A stretch of DNA of 55,700 bases, taken from Oscillospiraceae bacterium. Lineage in GTDB: Bacteria > Bacillota > Clostridia > Oscillospirales > CAG-272. Position 1 is the stretch's first letter. Every line of letters starts with the position of its first letter. Location of the stretch: contig SVTF01000012.1 of assembly GCA_015063905.1 (NCBI GenBank), positions 1-55,700 on the forward strand, written 5' to 3'. Position numbers and translations under genes: made by a program. This document shows positions 1-7,538 of the stretch, one piece after another. A model generated the notes under the pieces. That model ran no database searches and had not been told where the DNA came from. It worked only from the letters and a program-made list of their open reading frames with translations.

Positions 1-1
1 T

Positions 2-121
2 GACAAGGCTATTGAAACCTATGACAGATTGATCGCTTGCCTCAAAAGCGAATGGGGTTATAAAGATGACGATTCCGCTGTAATAGGCGTAGAGCGAAAG
101 AAGAAAGCATTGAGGAAATAA
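2..121 (+). CDS. C-terminal fragment of an unidentified protein
   Basis: An open frame enters from the left edge and ends at TAA 119-121, giving 39 residues that begin DKAIETYDRL and end in the basic tail ERKKKALRK. The rest of the gene lies outside the window and I do not recognise the family. The charged, helical composition would suit a DNA-binding or mobile-element protein, and the repeats that follow resemble insertion-sequence ends, but that link is inference. Nothing in the visible piece proves it is translated. Confidence 0.4.
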   Translation, partial: DKAIETYDRLIACLKSEWGYKDDDSAVIGVERKKKALRK

Positions 122-226
122 TACATATGCTTCGTTTGCAAGCATGGCGTTGCGCCCCGGGAGATAGCGGTCAAGTGCAGCTCCCATCATCGCCAAGGGG
201 TTAGTCTACCCTCTGCAAAATCTGTG

Positions 227-272
227 TGCATCTAAATTGGCCACACACGGTTTTGCATCTAAATCGGACACA
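227..272. repeat. Direct repeat pair, possible insertion-sequence end
   Basis: Two copies of TGCATCTAAATYGGMCACA lie 27 bp apart, at 227-245 and 254-272, differing at two positions. Read on the - strand the block starts TGTGACATGTGTCCG. Short internal repeats next to a terminal TG...CA are a known feature of IS21-type transposon ends. No transposase is visible, so this is only a possible end of such an element. Confidence 0.35.
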
Positions 273-278
273 TGTCAC

Positions 279-316
279 AACACAAAGGGACACCCGATCG
301 GGTGTCCCTTTGTGTT
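279..316. terminator. Strong palindrome, probable bidirectional terminator
   Basis: Perfect inverted repeat: arm AACACAAAGGGACACCC at 279-295, loop GATC at 296-299, complementary arm at 300-316. A 17-bp uninterrupted stem with a tetraloop is typical of a factor-independent terminator, but no long T run follows on either strand. It could also be an element-associated palindrome. Confidence 0.5.
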
Positions 317-367
317 GGCTAGGCTGTCCAGCCGCTTGAACCGACACTTCAAAACGCAGAGCATTTT

Positions 368-434
368 GAAAAGAGTTCAAATCTGGCTCGTCGATTTTAC
401 AATACACTTTGTTGGAAAGAGTTCCAAATCCGGC
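368..434. repeat. Second direct repeat pair in the spacer
   Basis: AAGAGTTCAAATCTGGC (371-387) recurs as AAGAGTTCCAAATCCGGC (417-434), 46 bp away, with one inserted base and one substitution. As with the upstream pair, such spaced repeats could be transposase-binding sites at an element end. No element body is visible here. Confidence 0.3.
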
Positions 435-609
435 AATTTTGCATTAAACCGTTGCAACGCGCCGAGATATGCGCGGATTCGAAAGAGCCGAGATACGAAC
501 TCGTATTTTTGACAATGCACATCGGGCAGATTTCAGCAAAACACTTACAAATATTGGTAAATCTCCCATAAGAAGACCTTAAATATTCTTAAACGTTATG
601 AAAAACAGG

Positions 610-638
610 TTGATTTTGGTGCCCGTTTATGATATAAT
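610..638 (+). promoter_or_regulatory. Sigma-A promoter for the acyltransferase-gltS unit
   Basis: -35 TTGATT (610-615) and a perfect -10 TATAAT (633-638) separated by exactly 17 bp. It lies 22 bp before the ATG at 661, which rules out the upstream in-frame ATG at 598 as the main start. Confidence 0.75.
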
Positions 639-660
639 TAGCGGGAAAGGCGGTGGAAGA

Positions 661-1890
661 ATGGCAAAAGGATCAAACAAAAAAAGCAACAAAAAATGGA
701 TAAAAAAGCACCACGTATGCGTAAGAAATATCCTGTCTTTTGTTCTTACACCCTATATCAAGATAAAATACGGGATGCGTGTTGAAAAATTCCGCGAATC
801 CAAAAAGCGCCCCTACCTTATCTTGCTGAACCACCAGACACCTTTTGATCAATTCTTCATCGGTATGTCCTTTAAGGGTGCCGTTTATTATCTTGCAACA
901 GAAGACATCTTTTCTAACGGATTCGTGTCTTCACTTATAAGATTTTTAGTTGCGCCTATACCGATAAAAAAGCAAACCACCGACGTAAGAGCGATATTGA
1001 ATTGCCTCAAAGTTGCAAAGGAGGGCGGTACTATCGCTATAGCGCCGGAAGGAAACCGCACTTATAGCGGAAGGACCGAATATATGAACCCTTCTATCGT
1101 TCCGCTGGCAAGAAAGCTCAATATGCCTATCGCGCTCTATCGCATTGAGGGCGGATATGGCGCGCAACCCAGATGGAGCGACGTGGTACGAAAGGGACAT
1201 ATGAAGGGTTACGTCAGCAGAGTAATCGAGCCCGAGGAGTTTCAGGGCATGTCCGACGACGAGCTTTTCACGGCTATAAGCCAAGAATTGTACGTAAATG
1301 AAGCCGTAGCGGACGGTCAATTCCGCCACAAGCGTCTTGCCGAGCATCTTGAAAGGGCGATATACGTCTGTCCCTATTGCGGTCTTTCGTCTTTTGAGAG
1401 CCGCGGTTGCATCATCGAGTGCAAAAAATGCCATCGCAAGATAGAATACCTGCCAACAAAGGAGCTCTGCGGTATCGGATTTGACTTTCCCTTCCGTTTT
1501 GTTGCCGATTGGTACGACTACCAAAAAGATTTCATAAACGGGCTTGATATGTCATGCCTTGGAGATGAGTCCATCTATCAGGATACTGTACGCATGTCGG
1601 AGGTTATCGTATACAAGAACAAAAATACGTTACACAAGTCCGCAAAAATGTCACTCTACCGTGACAGAATCGAGATATCTGCAGAAGGCAACGCCCATTA
1701 CGTGTTTGATTTTGACAAAACGTCAACTTTGACAGTTCTCGGACGAAACAAGCTTAATATATATTTCGGCGGAAGCATATATCAAATTAGAGGAGAAAAG
1801 AAGTTCAACGCGCTCAAATACCTAAACTTCTTTTTCAGATACAGTAATATAGCTAAGGAGGATGAAAATGCAAAATTTTTGGGATTATGA
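661..1890 (+). CDS. 1-acyl-sn-glycerol-3-phosphate acyltransferase (PlsC-like) with zinc ribbon
   Basis: A 409-residue protein of the PlsC/LPLAT family, which transfers an acyl chain to lysophosphatidate or a related lysolipid at the membrane. Motif I is NHQTPFD (residues 57-63, His-X4-Asp catalytic pair) and motif III is EGNR (130-133), in the usual order and spacing. The N-terminal 20 residues are very basic. After the catalytic domain there is a CX2C-X13-CX2C zinc ribbon at about 237-257 and a further domain of about 140 residues that I do not recognise, so the protein is longer than a typical 240-residue PlsC. The start at 661 follows GGTGGA and is downstream of the promoter; an in-frame ATG at 598 is upstream of it. 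The last 23 bp overlap the transporter gene, indicating co-expression. The exact lipid substrate is not evident. Confidence 0.82.
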   Translation: MAKGSNKKSNKKWIKKHHVCVRNILSFVLTPYIKIKYGMRVEKFRESKKRPYLILLNHQTPFDQFFIGMSFKGAVYYLATEDIFSNGFVSSLIRFLVAPIPIKKQTTDVRAILNCLKVAKEGGTIAIAPEGNRTYSGRTEYMNPSIVPLARKLNMPIALYRIEGGYGAQPRWSDVVRKGHMKGYVSRVIEPEEFQGMSDDELFTAISQELYVNEAVADGQFRHKRLAEHLERAIYVCPYCGLSSFESRGCIIECKKCHRKIEYLPTKELCGIGFDFPFRFVADWYDYQKDFINGLDMSCLGDESIYQDTVRMSEVIVYKNKNTLHKSAKMSLYRDRIEISAEGNAHYVFDFDKTSTLTVLGRNKLNIYFGGSIYQIRGEKKFNALKYLNFFFRYSNIAKEDENAKFLGL

Positions 1891-3253
1891 TGTTTGGAGC
1901 ATGATACTGCTTTTAGGCACGCTGCTTGGCAGTCTTCTTGTTGGAAATATGATAAAAAAAGGCATTCCGTTTATGAAAAACTCGCTCATACCCACGTCGG
2001 TTATCGGTGGTGTGCTTCTTTTGATAATAGCGGCTATATACAAGTGGATCACGGGAGCGGTTATGTTTGATGCCGCGGTTTTTGGCGGAAACGGAACCAA
2101 CACCCTTGAGATAATTACATATCATACCCTAGCACTTGGTTTTATCGCTTCAGCATTCAAGACGACAGGCGGTAAGCTCACCAAAAAGCGCACAGGCGAG
2201 ATCATAGATACCGGCATGACGACCGTATCTACCTATCTGATACAAGCCATTTTCGGACTTGCTATCACGATGATCGCCACACTCTTTATTAGCAATTTCT
2301 TTGTTGCGGCGGGTGTTCTCTTGCCTTTCGGTTACGGTCAGGGCACGGGGCAAGCGCTCAACTACGGAACTATATATGAAACCGATTTCGGATTTGTGGG
2401 CGGAAAGAGCTTTGGACTTACAATCGCAGCTCTTGGATTCCTTTCAGCAAGCATTGGCGGAGTTATCCATTTAAACATTATGAAAAAACGCGGTAAGCTG
2501 GTGTTTTCCAAACGCTCGGACGGAAGCTTGCACACCGATGAGATAAGCTCCGATAACGAAATACCCATGCAGGAAAGCATTGATAAAATGACGGTACAGA
2601 TCGCCTTGATCATAGTCGCCTACGTAGCTGCATACTTCTTAATGTTCGCGCTTGGAAATCTTTTGCCCGGTGTAAGATCGGTAATATTCGGCTTCAACTT
2701 TTTGCTCGGTGTTCTGACAGCAACACTTATCAAGGTACTTTTGAACTTCTTGAGAAAGAAAAACATAGTAAAAAAGAAATATCCCAACAATTTCCTTATG
2801 ACCAGAGCCAGCAACTTTTTCTTTGACATTATGGTGGTTGCGGGAATTGCGGCGATCCGACTTGACATTCTTGAAAGCTATTGGGGAATAATTCTTATTT
2901 TGGGCGTAGTTGGTGCAATAGTTACATATATTTATAATAGAATCGTGGCAAAAACGCTATTTGCCGATTACGCAGAGGAGCAATTTCTTACTATGTACGG
3001 AATGCTTACGGGAACGGCAAGCACAGGTATAATCCTTTTGCGAGAAGTAGACAACGACTTCAAAACACCCGCATCCGACAACCTGGTGTATCAGAACTTC
3101 CCCGCTATTATTTTGGGATTCCCTATGATGTTCTTGGCAACACTGGCTCCCGTAAAGCCCGTTCTCACGCTTATCATATTTATCGTATTTTTCTTGGTTT
3201 TGAACGTATTTTTGTTCAGAAGCAAGATATTCAAAAAAAGAAAAAAGAAATAA
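1868..3253 (+). CDS. Sodium/glutamate symporter, GltS family
   Basis: A 461-residue integral membrane protein with roughly ten or more hydrophobic segments and a basic C-terminal tail. It resembles the GltS family of Na+-dependent glutamate carriers, with two related halves. The conserved LIPTSVIGG near residue 45 corresponds to the family's IPEPVAGG-type motif, and glycine-rich stretches such as GYGQGTGQ lie near the middle. The start is the ATG at 1868, six bases after AGGAGG; an in-frame ATG at 1862 abuts that site and is unlikely. The gene overlaps the acyltransferase by 23 bp and ends before a terminator. Substrate assignment to glutamate is by family only. Confidence 0.72.
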   Translation: MQNFWDYDVWSMILLLGTLLGSLLVGNMIKKGIPFMKNSLIPTSVIGGVLLLIIAAIYKWITGAVMFDAAVFGGNGTNTLEIITYHTLALGFIASAFKTTGGKLTKKRTGEIIDTGMTTVSTYLIQAIFGLAITMIATLFISNFFVAAGVLLPFGYGQGTGQALNYGTIYETDFGFVGGKSFGLTIAALGFLSASIGGVIHLNIMKKRGKLVFSKRSDGSLHTDEISSDNEIPMQESIDKMTVQIALIIVAYVAAYFLMFALGNLLPGVRSVIFGFNFLLGVLTATLIKVLLNFLRKKNIVKKKYPNNFLMTRASNFFFDIMVVAGIAAIRLDILESYWGIILILGVVGAIVTYIYNRIVAKTLFADYAEEQFLTMYGMLTGTASTGIILLREVDNDFKTPASDNLVYQNFPAIILGFPMMFLATLAPVKPVLTLIIFIVFFLVLNVFLFRSKIFKKRKKK

Positions 3254-3271
3254 ACGAAAAAAGCTGATACA

Positions 3272-3305
3272 AAATGGCGTTGTGTAAATTAACACAACGC
3301 CATTT
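3272..3305. terminator. Bidirectional terminator between convergent genes
   Basis: 14-bp perfect stem AAATGGCGTTGTGT (3272-3285) with its complement at 3292-3305 around a 6-base loop, with T-rich flanks on both strands. It serves the gltS-like gene from the left and the metal ATPase gene from the right. Confidence 0.85.
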
Positions 3306-3311
3306 CTATCA

Positions 3312-5192
3312 TTAAAGTTTTTTAACAAACATTGCCCTTATCGCGTTGAGTATCGCTATTATCGCGACACCCACGTCGGCAAATACCGCTATCCACATAT
3401 TAGCTATACCAAAAGCAACAAGTATAAGCGCCAAAAGCTTTACCGCTATCGCAAAAACGATATTCTGATACACGATGCCAAGACATTTGCGTGATATCTT
3501 TATTGCCTTTACTATCTTCATCGGGTCATCATCCATAAGCACCACGTCCGCCGCCTCTATTGCGGCATCAGACCCCATCGCGCCCATAGCTATTCCTATG
3601 TCCGCGCGCGATAGCACGGGAGCATCGTTTATTCCATCTCCAACAAACGCCACCTTGCAATCCGATCTTCTCTTTTTTATGAGTGCTTCAACCATATCCA
3701 CCTTGTCTGATGGCAAAAGCTCGCTATATACCTCGTCTATTCCAAGCTCTTTGGCAGCACGCTCTGCAACAGCTTTGGAATCTCCCGTGAGCATTACCGT
3801 GGATTTTACTCCCGCATGCACGAGTGCCAACACGGCATGCTTGGAATTAGGCTTTAGTACATCGGCAATAACCATATATCCCGCGTATTTTCCATCTATA
3901 GCAACGTGAACCTCCGTTCCTATCGGTTGGCGCGTGCCAACGTCTATGCCAATCTCCTTCATAAGCCGAGCGTTGCCGACGTGCACCAAAGCCCCGTCAA
4001 CCTCCGCTGCGACGCCCTTGCCGCATACCTCTTTTATACTCCCTACTCTTTCTCTGTCTATGTCCTTGTCGTAAGCCTTGCGGATACTCTTGCTTATGGG
4101 GTGTGACGACGCGCTCTCCGCGAGTGACGCCCACTCAATAAGCCGCGACTCTGACATGCTGCTCGCGTGTATCTCTGTCACCTCAAAGACTCCACAAGTC
4201 AGCGTTCCTGTTTTGTCAAACACCACGCATCCCGTTTTTGAAAGCGCCTCCAGATAATTTGAACCTTTAATAAGTATTCCCGTCTTACCGGCTCCGCCAA
4301 GCCCGCAAAAAAAGCTTAACGGAATACTTACCACAAGAGCGCAGGGACAGCTGGCAACAAGGAAGGACAGCGCGCGGTATATCCACACGCTCCACATAGG
4401 AGTAGTTCCTATTACAATTGATACGACAGGTGGTATTATCGCCAACGCCAAAGCGCTTGCGCATACGGCGGGCGTATATATCCTTGCAAACTTGGAAATA
4501 AAATTCTCGGACTTGGATTTGCGCGAGCTTGCGTTTTCCACAAGGTCAAGTATCTTTGAAACGGTAGATTCGCCAAACTCTTTGGTCGTTCTTACCTTCA
4601 ATACCCCCGTCATATTTATACAACCGCTTATTATTTCATCACCAACAACCACATCTCGGGGAAGGCTCTCTCCGGTCAACGCCGCTGTATTAAGGCTGGA
4701 TTCGCCCTGAATCACCACTCCGTCTATCGGCACCCTCTCACCGGGATTTACCACAATAACCGTGCCTATCTCCACCTCGTCGGGATCCACCTCTGCAAGC
4801 TTGCCGTCCTTTTCAACGTTGGCATAGTCGGGCCTTATATCCATAAGCGCGCTTATGCTCCTGCGGCTTTTCCCAACGGCGTAGCTCTGAAACAGTTCAC
4901 CTATCTGGTAAAAGAGCATTACGGCAATAGCCTCCACATAATCTCCGTTATCCACAACGCCTATTATCATAGCGCCAACCGTGGCAACAGCCATCAAAAA
5001 GTTCTCGTCAAAAACCTGCCTACGCCATATACCCTTTGCCGCCTTGATAAGAATATCGTATCCTATAATCAAATACGGAATAAGGTATATAAAAAACCTC
5101 AAGATACCTTCTGTCGGAATGAAAAAAAGTCCTATCATCATCGCCGATGAGGCAATGATCCTTAATAGCATCTTTCTTTGCTTTTTAGCCAT
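3312..5192 (-). CDS. Heavy-metal P1B-type ATPase (Zn/Cd/Pb class)
   Basis: A 626-residue P-type ATPase that exports a divalent metal across the cytoplasmic membrane using ATP. Visible in order are TGES (173-176, actuator), the metal-binding CPC in SCPCALV (282-284), the phosphorylation loop DKTGT (Asp326), SSHP (His364 of the nucleotide domain), a C-terminal GDGINDAP, and a final membrane helix with FADVG. The Asp-X-Gly in that helix together with CPC is the P1B-2 (ZntA/CadA) signature rather than the copper one. It lacks the usual N-terminal HMA domain; a separate HMA protein is encoded 30 bp upstream, so the two may work as a pair. The start follows AAGGGAA. Expression is probably controlled by the divergent regulator. 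Zn versus Cd or Pb cannot be separated by sequence. Confidence 0.92.
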   Translation of the reverse strand: MAKKQRKMLLRIIASSAMMIGLFFIPTEGILRFFIYLIPYLIIGYDILIKAAKGIWRRQVFDENFLMAVATVGAMIIGVVDNGDYVEAIAVMLFYQIGELFQSYAVGKSRRSISALMDIRPDYANVEKDGKLAEVDPDEVEIGTVIVVNPGERVPIDGVVIQGESSLNTAALTGESLPRDVVVGDEIISGCINMTGVLKVRTTKEFGESTVSKILDLVENASSRKSKSENFISKFARIYTPAVCASALALAIIPPVVSIVIGTTPMWSVWIYRALSFLVASCPCALVVSIPLSFFCGLGGAGKTGILIKGSNYLEALSKTGCVVFDKTGTLTCGVFEVTEIHASSMSESRLIEWASLAESASSHPISKSIRKAYDKDIDRERVGSIKEVCGKGVAAEVDGALVHVGNARLMKEIGIDVGTRQPIGTEVHVAIDGKYAGYMVIADVLKPNSKHAVLALVHAGVKSTVMLTGDSKAVAERAAKELGIDEVYSELLPSDKVDMVEALIKKRRSDCKVAFVGDGINDAPVLSRADIGIAMGAMGSDAAIEAADVVLMDDDPMKIVKAIKISRKCLGIVYQNIVFAIAVKLLALILVAFGIANMWIAVFADVGVAIIAILNAIRAMFVKKL

Positions 5193-5222
5193 AACACGTT
5201 CCCTTTTGCCGCTTTTGATCGA

Positions 5223-5441
5223 TCACAGATAGATCTCGCAATCATCCTCAACCTTTTTGCAGTTCTTTAGCACAAGCTTCATAACAGCCGCAATATCGGC
5301 ACCCTCTTCAAATTCAACGATCATCTTCTGGGTCATGAAATTTACCACCGCATCCTTTACTCCTTGAGTCTTTTTGGTGGCATTCTCCATTTTTGCCGCA
5401 CAGTTGGCGCAATCAACTTCAATTTTGTAGGTCTTCTTCAT
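5223..5441 (-). CDS. Stand-alone HMA metal-binding protein
   Basis: A 72-residue heavy-metal-associated domain (ferredoxin-like fold) with a CANC (Cys11-Cys14) metal site, ending in acidic DDCEIYL, which adds a third Cys. It probably delivers metal to, or replaces, the missing N-terminal domain of the ATPase encoded 30 bp downstream. The start at 5441 is chosen because AGGAG lies eight bases upstream and because the promoter (5492-5520) overlaps the longer in-frame start at 5519. It is the first gene of the efflux operon. Confidence 0.85.
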   Translation of the reverse strand: MKKTYKIEVDCANCAAKMENATKKTQGVKDAVVNFMTQKMIVEFEEGADIAAVMKLVLKNCKKVEDDCEIYL

Positions 5442-5462
5442 ATCAATGATCTCCTTTTGTTG

Positions 5463-5482
5463 ATTAAACAGTTCTTTAATCG
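5463..5482. promoter_or_regulatory. Inverted repeat, candidate metalloregulator operator
   Basis: GATTAAA (5463-5469) and TTTAATC (5476-5482) form a perfect 7-bp inverted repeat with a 6-bp centre. It sits just downstream of the -10 of the efflux-operon promoter, where ArsR/SmtB repressors commonly bind. Binding is inferred from position and symmetry only. Confidence 0.5.
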
Positions 5483-5491
5483 TTAGTATAA

Positions 5492-5520
5492 TTATATACA
5501 ATACATATTCTTTTGTCAAT
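5492..5520 (-). promoter_or_regulatory. Promoter of the HMA-ATPase operon
   Basis: On the - strand, consensus TTGACA (5520-5515) and TATAAT (5497-5492) with a 17-bp spacer. A perfect consensus promoter is typical of a gene held off by a repressor and switched on by metal. Confidence 0.85.
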
Positions 5521-5586
5521 ATAACGTGTCAAAACACAGCCATACGGGAGATTTAAATTTCCAATTGGATTATTTTTTCTATATCG

Positions 5587-5615
5587 TTGATTATTTTAAC
5601 CTACGGTGGTATAAT
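5587..5615 (+). promoter_or_regulatory. Promoter of the ArsR-AraC regulator gene
   Basis: TTGATT (5587-5592) and TATAAT (5610-5615) with a 17-bp spacer, 29 bp before the start codon. It is divergent from the efflux promoter, about 70 bp away. Confidence 0.8.
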
Positions 5616-5644
5616 ACATATGGATAACATGAAAGGAGAATGAC

Positions 5645-6361
5645 ATGTCACACGTAAAATTACCGCACGATCACGGACATCTCTCGCACGACTTGATAAG
5701 AGAGCTATCCGACGACACCTTTTCCACAATATCTGATATATTCAAAATGATGAGCGACGAAAAGCGTGTGCGCATCTTTTGGCTGCTTTGTCACTGCGAG
5801 GAATGTGTAATAAATCTGTCCGCCCTGCTTGATATGAGCAGTCCCGCGGTATCGCATCATCTTAGGCTACTAAAAAACGAGGGCCTTGTAATAAGCCGTC
5901 GCGAAGGCAAGGAGGTTTATTATACCGCCGCAAAGACCTCGCGTTCCGAGGCTCTCCATATGGCGATAGAGCAAATGATAGAGGTCACGTGCCCAACGAA
6001 CGATAGCTTTACGCCAAGCGCCTCATACGACTCGCAGATACAAATAATCAATGACGTCCACGCCTACATAACAGAACAGGTGGGAATACGGTACACGGTA
6101 GAACAGCTTTCGGCAAAGTTTTTAATAAATCAGACCACTCTAAAAGCAACCTTTAAAAAGGTATATGGAAAACCCATCGCCGCATACATGAAGGAATATA
6201 GAATAAAGCGTGCTATGGAGCGATTGGCGTCGTCCAATGACCCGATCGTTGAGATAGCGGCAGAGGTTGGCTATGAAAACACAAGCAAATTTGCCAATGC
6301 ATTTAAGGATATAGCGGGAGTACTGCCAAAAGACTACAGAAAGCTTTACAAAACCGAATAA
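5645..6361 (+). CDS. ArsR/SmtB metalloregulator fused to an AraC-type DNA-binding domain
   Basis: A 238-residue regulator with two DNA-binding domains. The N-terminus is His-rich (HVKLPHDHGHLSH). Residues about 25-115 form an ArsR/SmtB winged helix, with MMSDEKRVRI, a CHCEEC cluster at 49-54 where sensors such as CadC carry their ELCVCDL metal site, and a recognition helix SPAVSHHLRLL. Residues about 130-236 form an AraC/XylS double helix-turn-helix, with YTVEQLSAKF and the family's closing VGYENTSKFANAFK. Start: AAAGGAGA lies five bases before the ATG. Its divergent position opposite the HMA-ATPase operon suggests it represses that operon and is released by Zn, Cd or a similar ion. The extra AraC domain is unusual; it may allow a second site or activation. 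Metal and role are inferred. Confidence 0.85.
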   Translation: MSHVKLPHDHGHLSHDLIRELSDDTFSTISDIFKMMSDEKRVRIFWLLCHCEECVINLSALLDMSSPAVSHHLRLLKNEGLVISRREGKEVYYTAAKTSRSEALHMAIEQMIEVTCPTNDSFTPSASYDSQIQIINDVHAYITEQVGIRYTVEQLSAKFLINQTTLKATFKKVYGKPIAAYMKEYRIKRAMERLASSNDPIVEIAAEVGYENTSKFANAFKDIAGVLPKDYRKLYKTE

Positions 6362-6373
6362 TATTCAACACGC

Positions 6374-6411
6374 AAAAAGCAGGAGAAGCTTTGGGGCTTC
6401 TCCTGCTTTTT
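6374..6411. terminator. Bidirectional terminator, regulator gene and pyr operon
   Basis: 16-bp stem AAAAAGCAGGAGAAGC (6374-6389) pairing with 6396-6411 around a 6-base loop, with A and T tracts built into the arms so that it works in both directions. It lies between the convergent ArsR-AraC gene and pyrB, the last gene of the pyrimidine operon. Confidence 0.9.
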
Positions 6412-6419
6412 AGTTAAAT

Positions 6420-7517
6420 TTAGCTGTTCGCCTTTGCCTCGCAATAAATGCAACGGTAAACACGTTTATTTTTATCCGCAAGCTTGAATCTTTGCGGCAG
6501 CTCCTGCTCCGTTGTTGTTATGCAACGGGGATTCTGACACACAAAAGCATCGCTTGTTTCCATGGCCTCTTGCTCCTTGCCTTCAGCCTGGCAAGCTTGG
6601 TTTGTGCTAAGTCCCAAAAGCTTTAAAATAAGTGCCATGCGCATATATTTGCCGTTAAGCACCTGCTTAAAATAGCACGCTCTGGGGTCATTATCTATGG
6701 AAACCGCGATCTCGTTTACACGGGGCAGCGGATGCAAAATGGAAAGATCCTTCTTTGCGCCATCCAGCTTATCGGGAGTGAGAATGTAGCTATCCTTAAG
6801 TCGCAGATAGTCGTCCTGATTTGAGAAACGCTCTCTCTGAACTCTCGTCATATACAGTATGTCAAGACGGGGCATGACCGCCAAAAGATCGGTATTTTCC
6901 TCGTATTCGATACCGTTTGCCTCCAAAACCTGCGTTTTGACGTAGCTCGGCAGCTTCAGCTCCTCGGGCGAGATAAGCACAAACTTTACGCCCGAATATC
7001 TTGACATCGCGCCGATGAGAGAATGTACCGTTCTGCCGAACTTCAAGTCACCGCAAAGACCAATGGTCAGATCTGAAAACCTTCCCTTTTCGCGCCAGAT
7101 GGTGAGCAGATCGGCAAGCGTCTGCGTGGGGTGATTATGACCGCCGTCGCCCGCATTGATAACGGGAATGGACGCGTTGAGCGATGCCACGTAGGGCGCG
7201 CCCTCCAAGGGATGACGCATGGCGATAATATCGGCGTAGCAGGACACCGTCTTTGCCGTGTCCGCAATGCTCTCGCCCTTTGCCGCACTCGACGAGCCCG
7301 CGCTCGAAACGCTCAGCACGTTACCGCCGAGCTCGTACATCGCCGCCTCAAAGGACAGGCGCGTTCTGGTGGACGGCTCGAAAAACAGCGTTGCAAGCTT
7401 TTTCCCTTTTGCGATCTCGGCGTATTTTTTTGGATTTGCTATTATATCCTCGGCAACCGAAATAAGCTCATCAAGCTCGGCAACGGAAAGCTCCTGAATA
7501 TCAATAAGACTTCTCAT
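6420..7517 (-). CDS. pyrB: Aspartate carbamoyltransferase with C-terminal PyrI-like zinc domain
   Basis: Condenses carbamoyl phosphate and aspartate to carbamoyl-aspartate, step 2 of pyrimidine synthesis. The catalytic domain (about 1-305) has the carbamoyl-phosphate loop STRTR (49-53), the RHP motif (MRHPLEG) and HPLPRV. The protein is 365 residues, about 55 longer than a plain catalytic chain. The extra tail ends in Cys327-X4-Cys332 and Cys356-X2-Cys359, preceded by a linker. This spacing (CX4C, 23 residues, CX2C) equals the zinc site of the separate regulatory chain PyrI, including the CQNPRCI and CIYCEA neighbourhoods, but the allosteric nucleotide-binding part of PyrI is missing. It is the last gene of the operon, 21 bp after pyrE, with AGAGGA before the ATG. 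Confidence 0.95.
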   Translation of the reverse strand: MRSLIDIQELSVAELDELISVAEDIIANPKKYAEIAKGKKLATLFFEPSTRTRLSFEAAMYELGGNVLSVSSAGSSSAAKGESIADTAKTVSCYADIIAMRHPLEGAPYVASLNASIPVINAGDGGHNHPTQTLADLLTIWREKGRFSDLTIGLCGDLKFGRTVHSLIGAMSRYSGVKFVLISPEELKLPSYVKTQVLEANGIEYEENTDLLAVMPRLDILYMTRVQRERFSNQDDYLRLKDSYILTPDKLDGAKKDLSILHPLPRVNEIAVSIDNDPRACYFKQVLNGKYMRMALILKLLGLSTNQACQAEGKEQEAMETSDAFVCQNPRCITTTEQELPQRFKLADKNKRVYRCIYCEAKANS

Positions 7518-7538
7518 TTTCGATCCTCTTTTGTGAAT

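Larger units (their letters stand above)
122..609. other. Gene-free, repeat-rich spacer
   Basis: No convincing gene lies between the end of the left-edge fragment and the promoter at 610. The stretch holds a pair of direct repeats at 227-272, a perfect 17-bp stem palindrome at 279-316, a second pair of direct repeats at 368-434, and two copies of GCCGAGATA at 461 and 487. The short open frames here lack ribosome sites and recognisable products. The repeat content suggests remnants of mobile-element ends (inference). Confidence 0.55.

Noticed and set aside
127-204. 25-codon open frame after the left-edge fragment
   Set aside because: No ribosome site, no recognisable product, and it sits in repeat-rich spacer.
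598-660. 21-codon N-terminal extension of the acyltransferase
   Set aside because: The promoter (610-638) lies inside it and the ATG at 661 has the ribosome site, so the extension would not be transcribed.
5442-5519. 26-codon N-terminal extension of the HMA protein
   Set aside because: It covers the promoter and candidate operator, while the start at 5441 has a good AGGAG.
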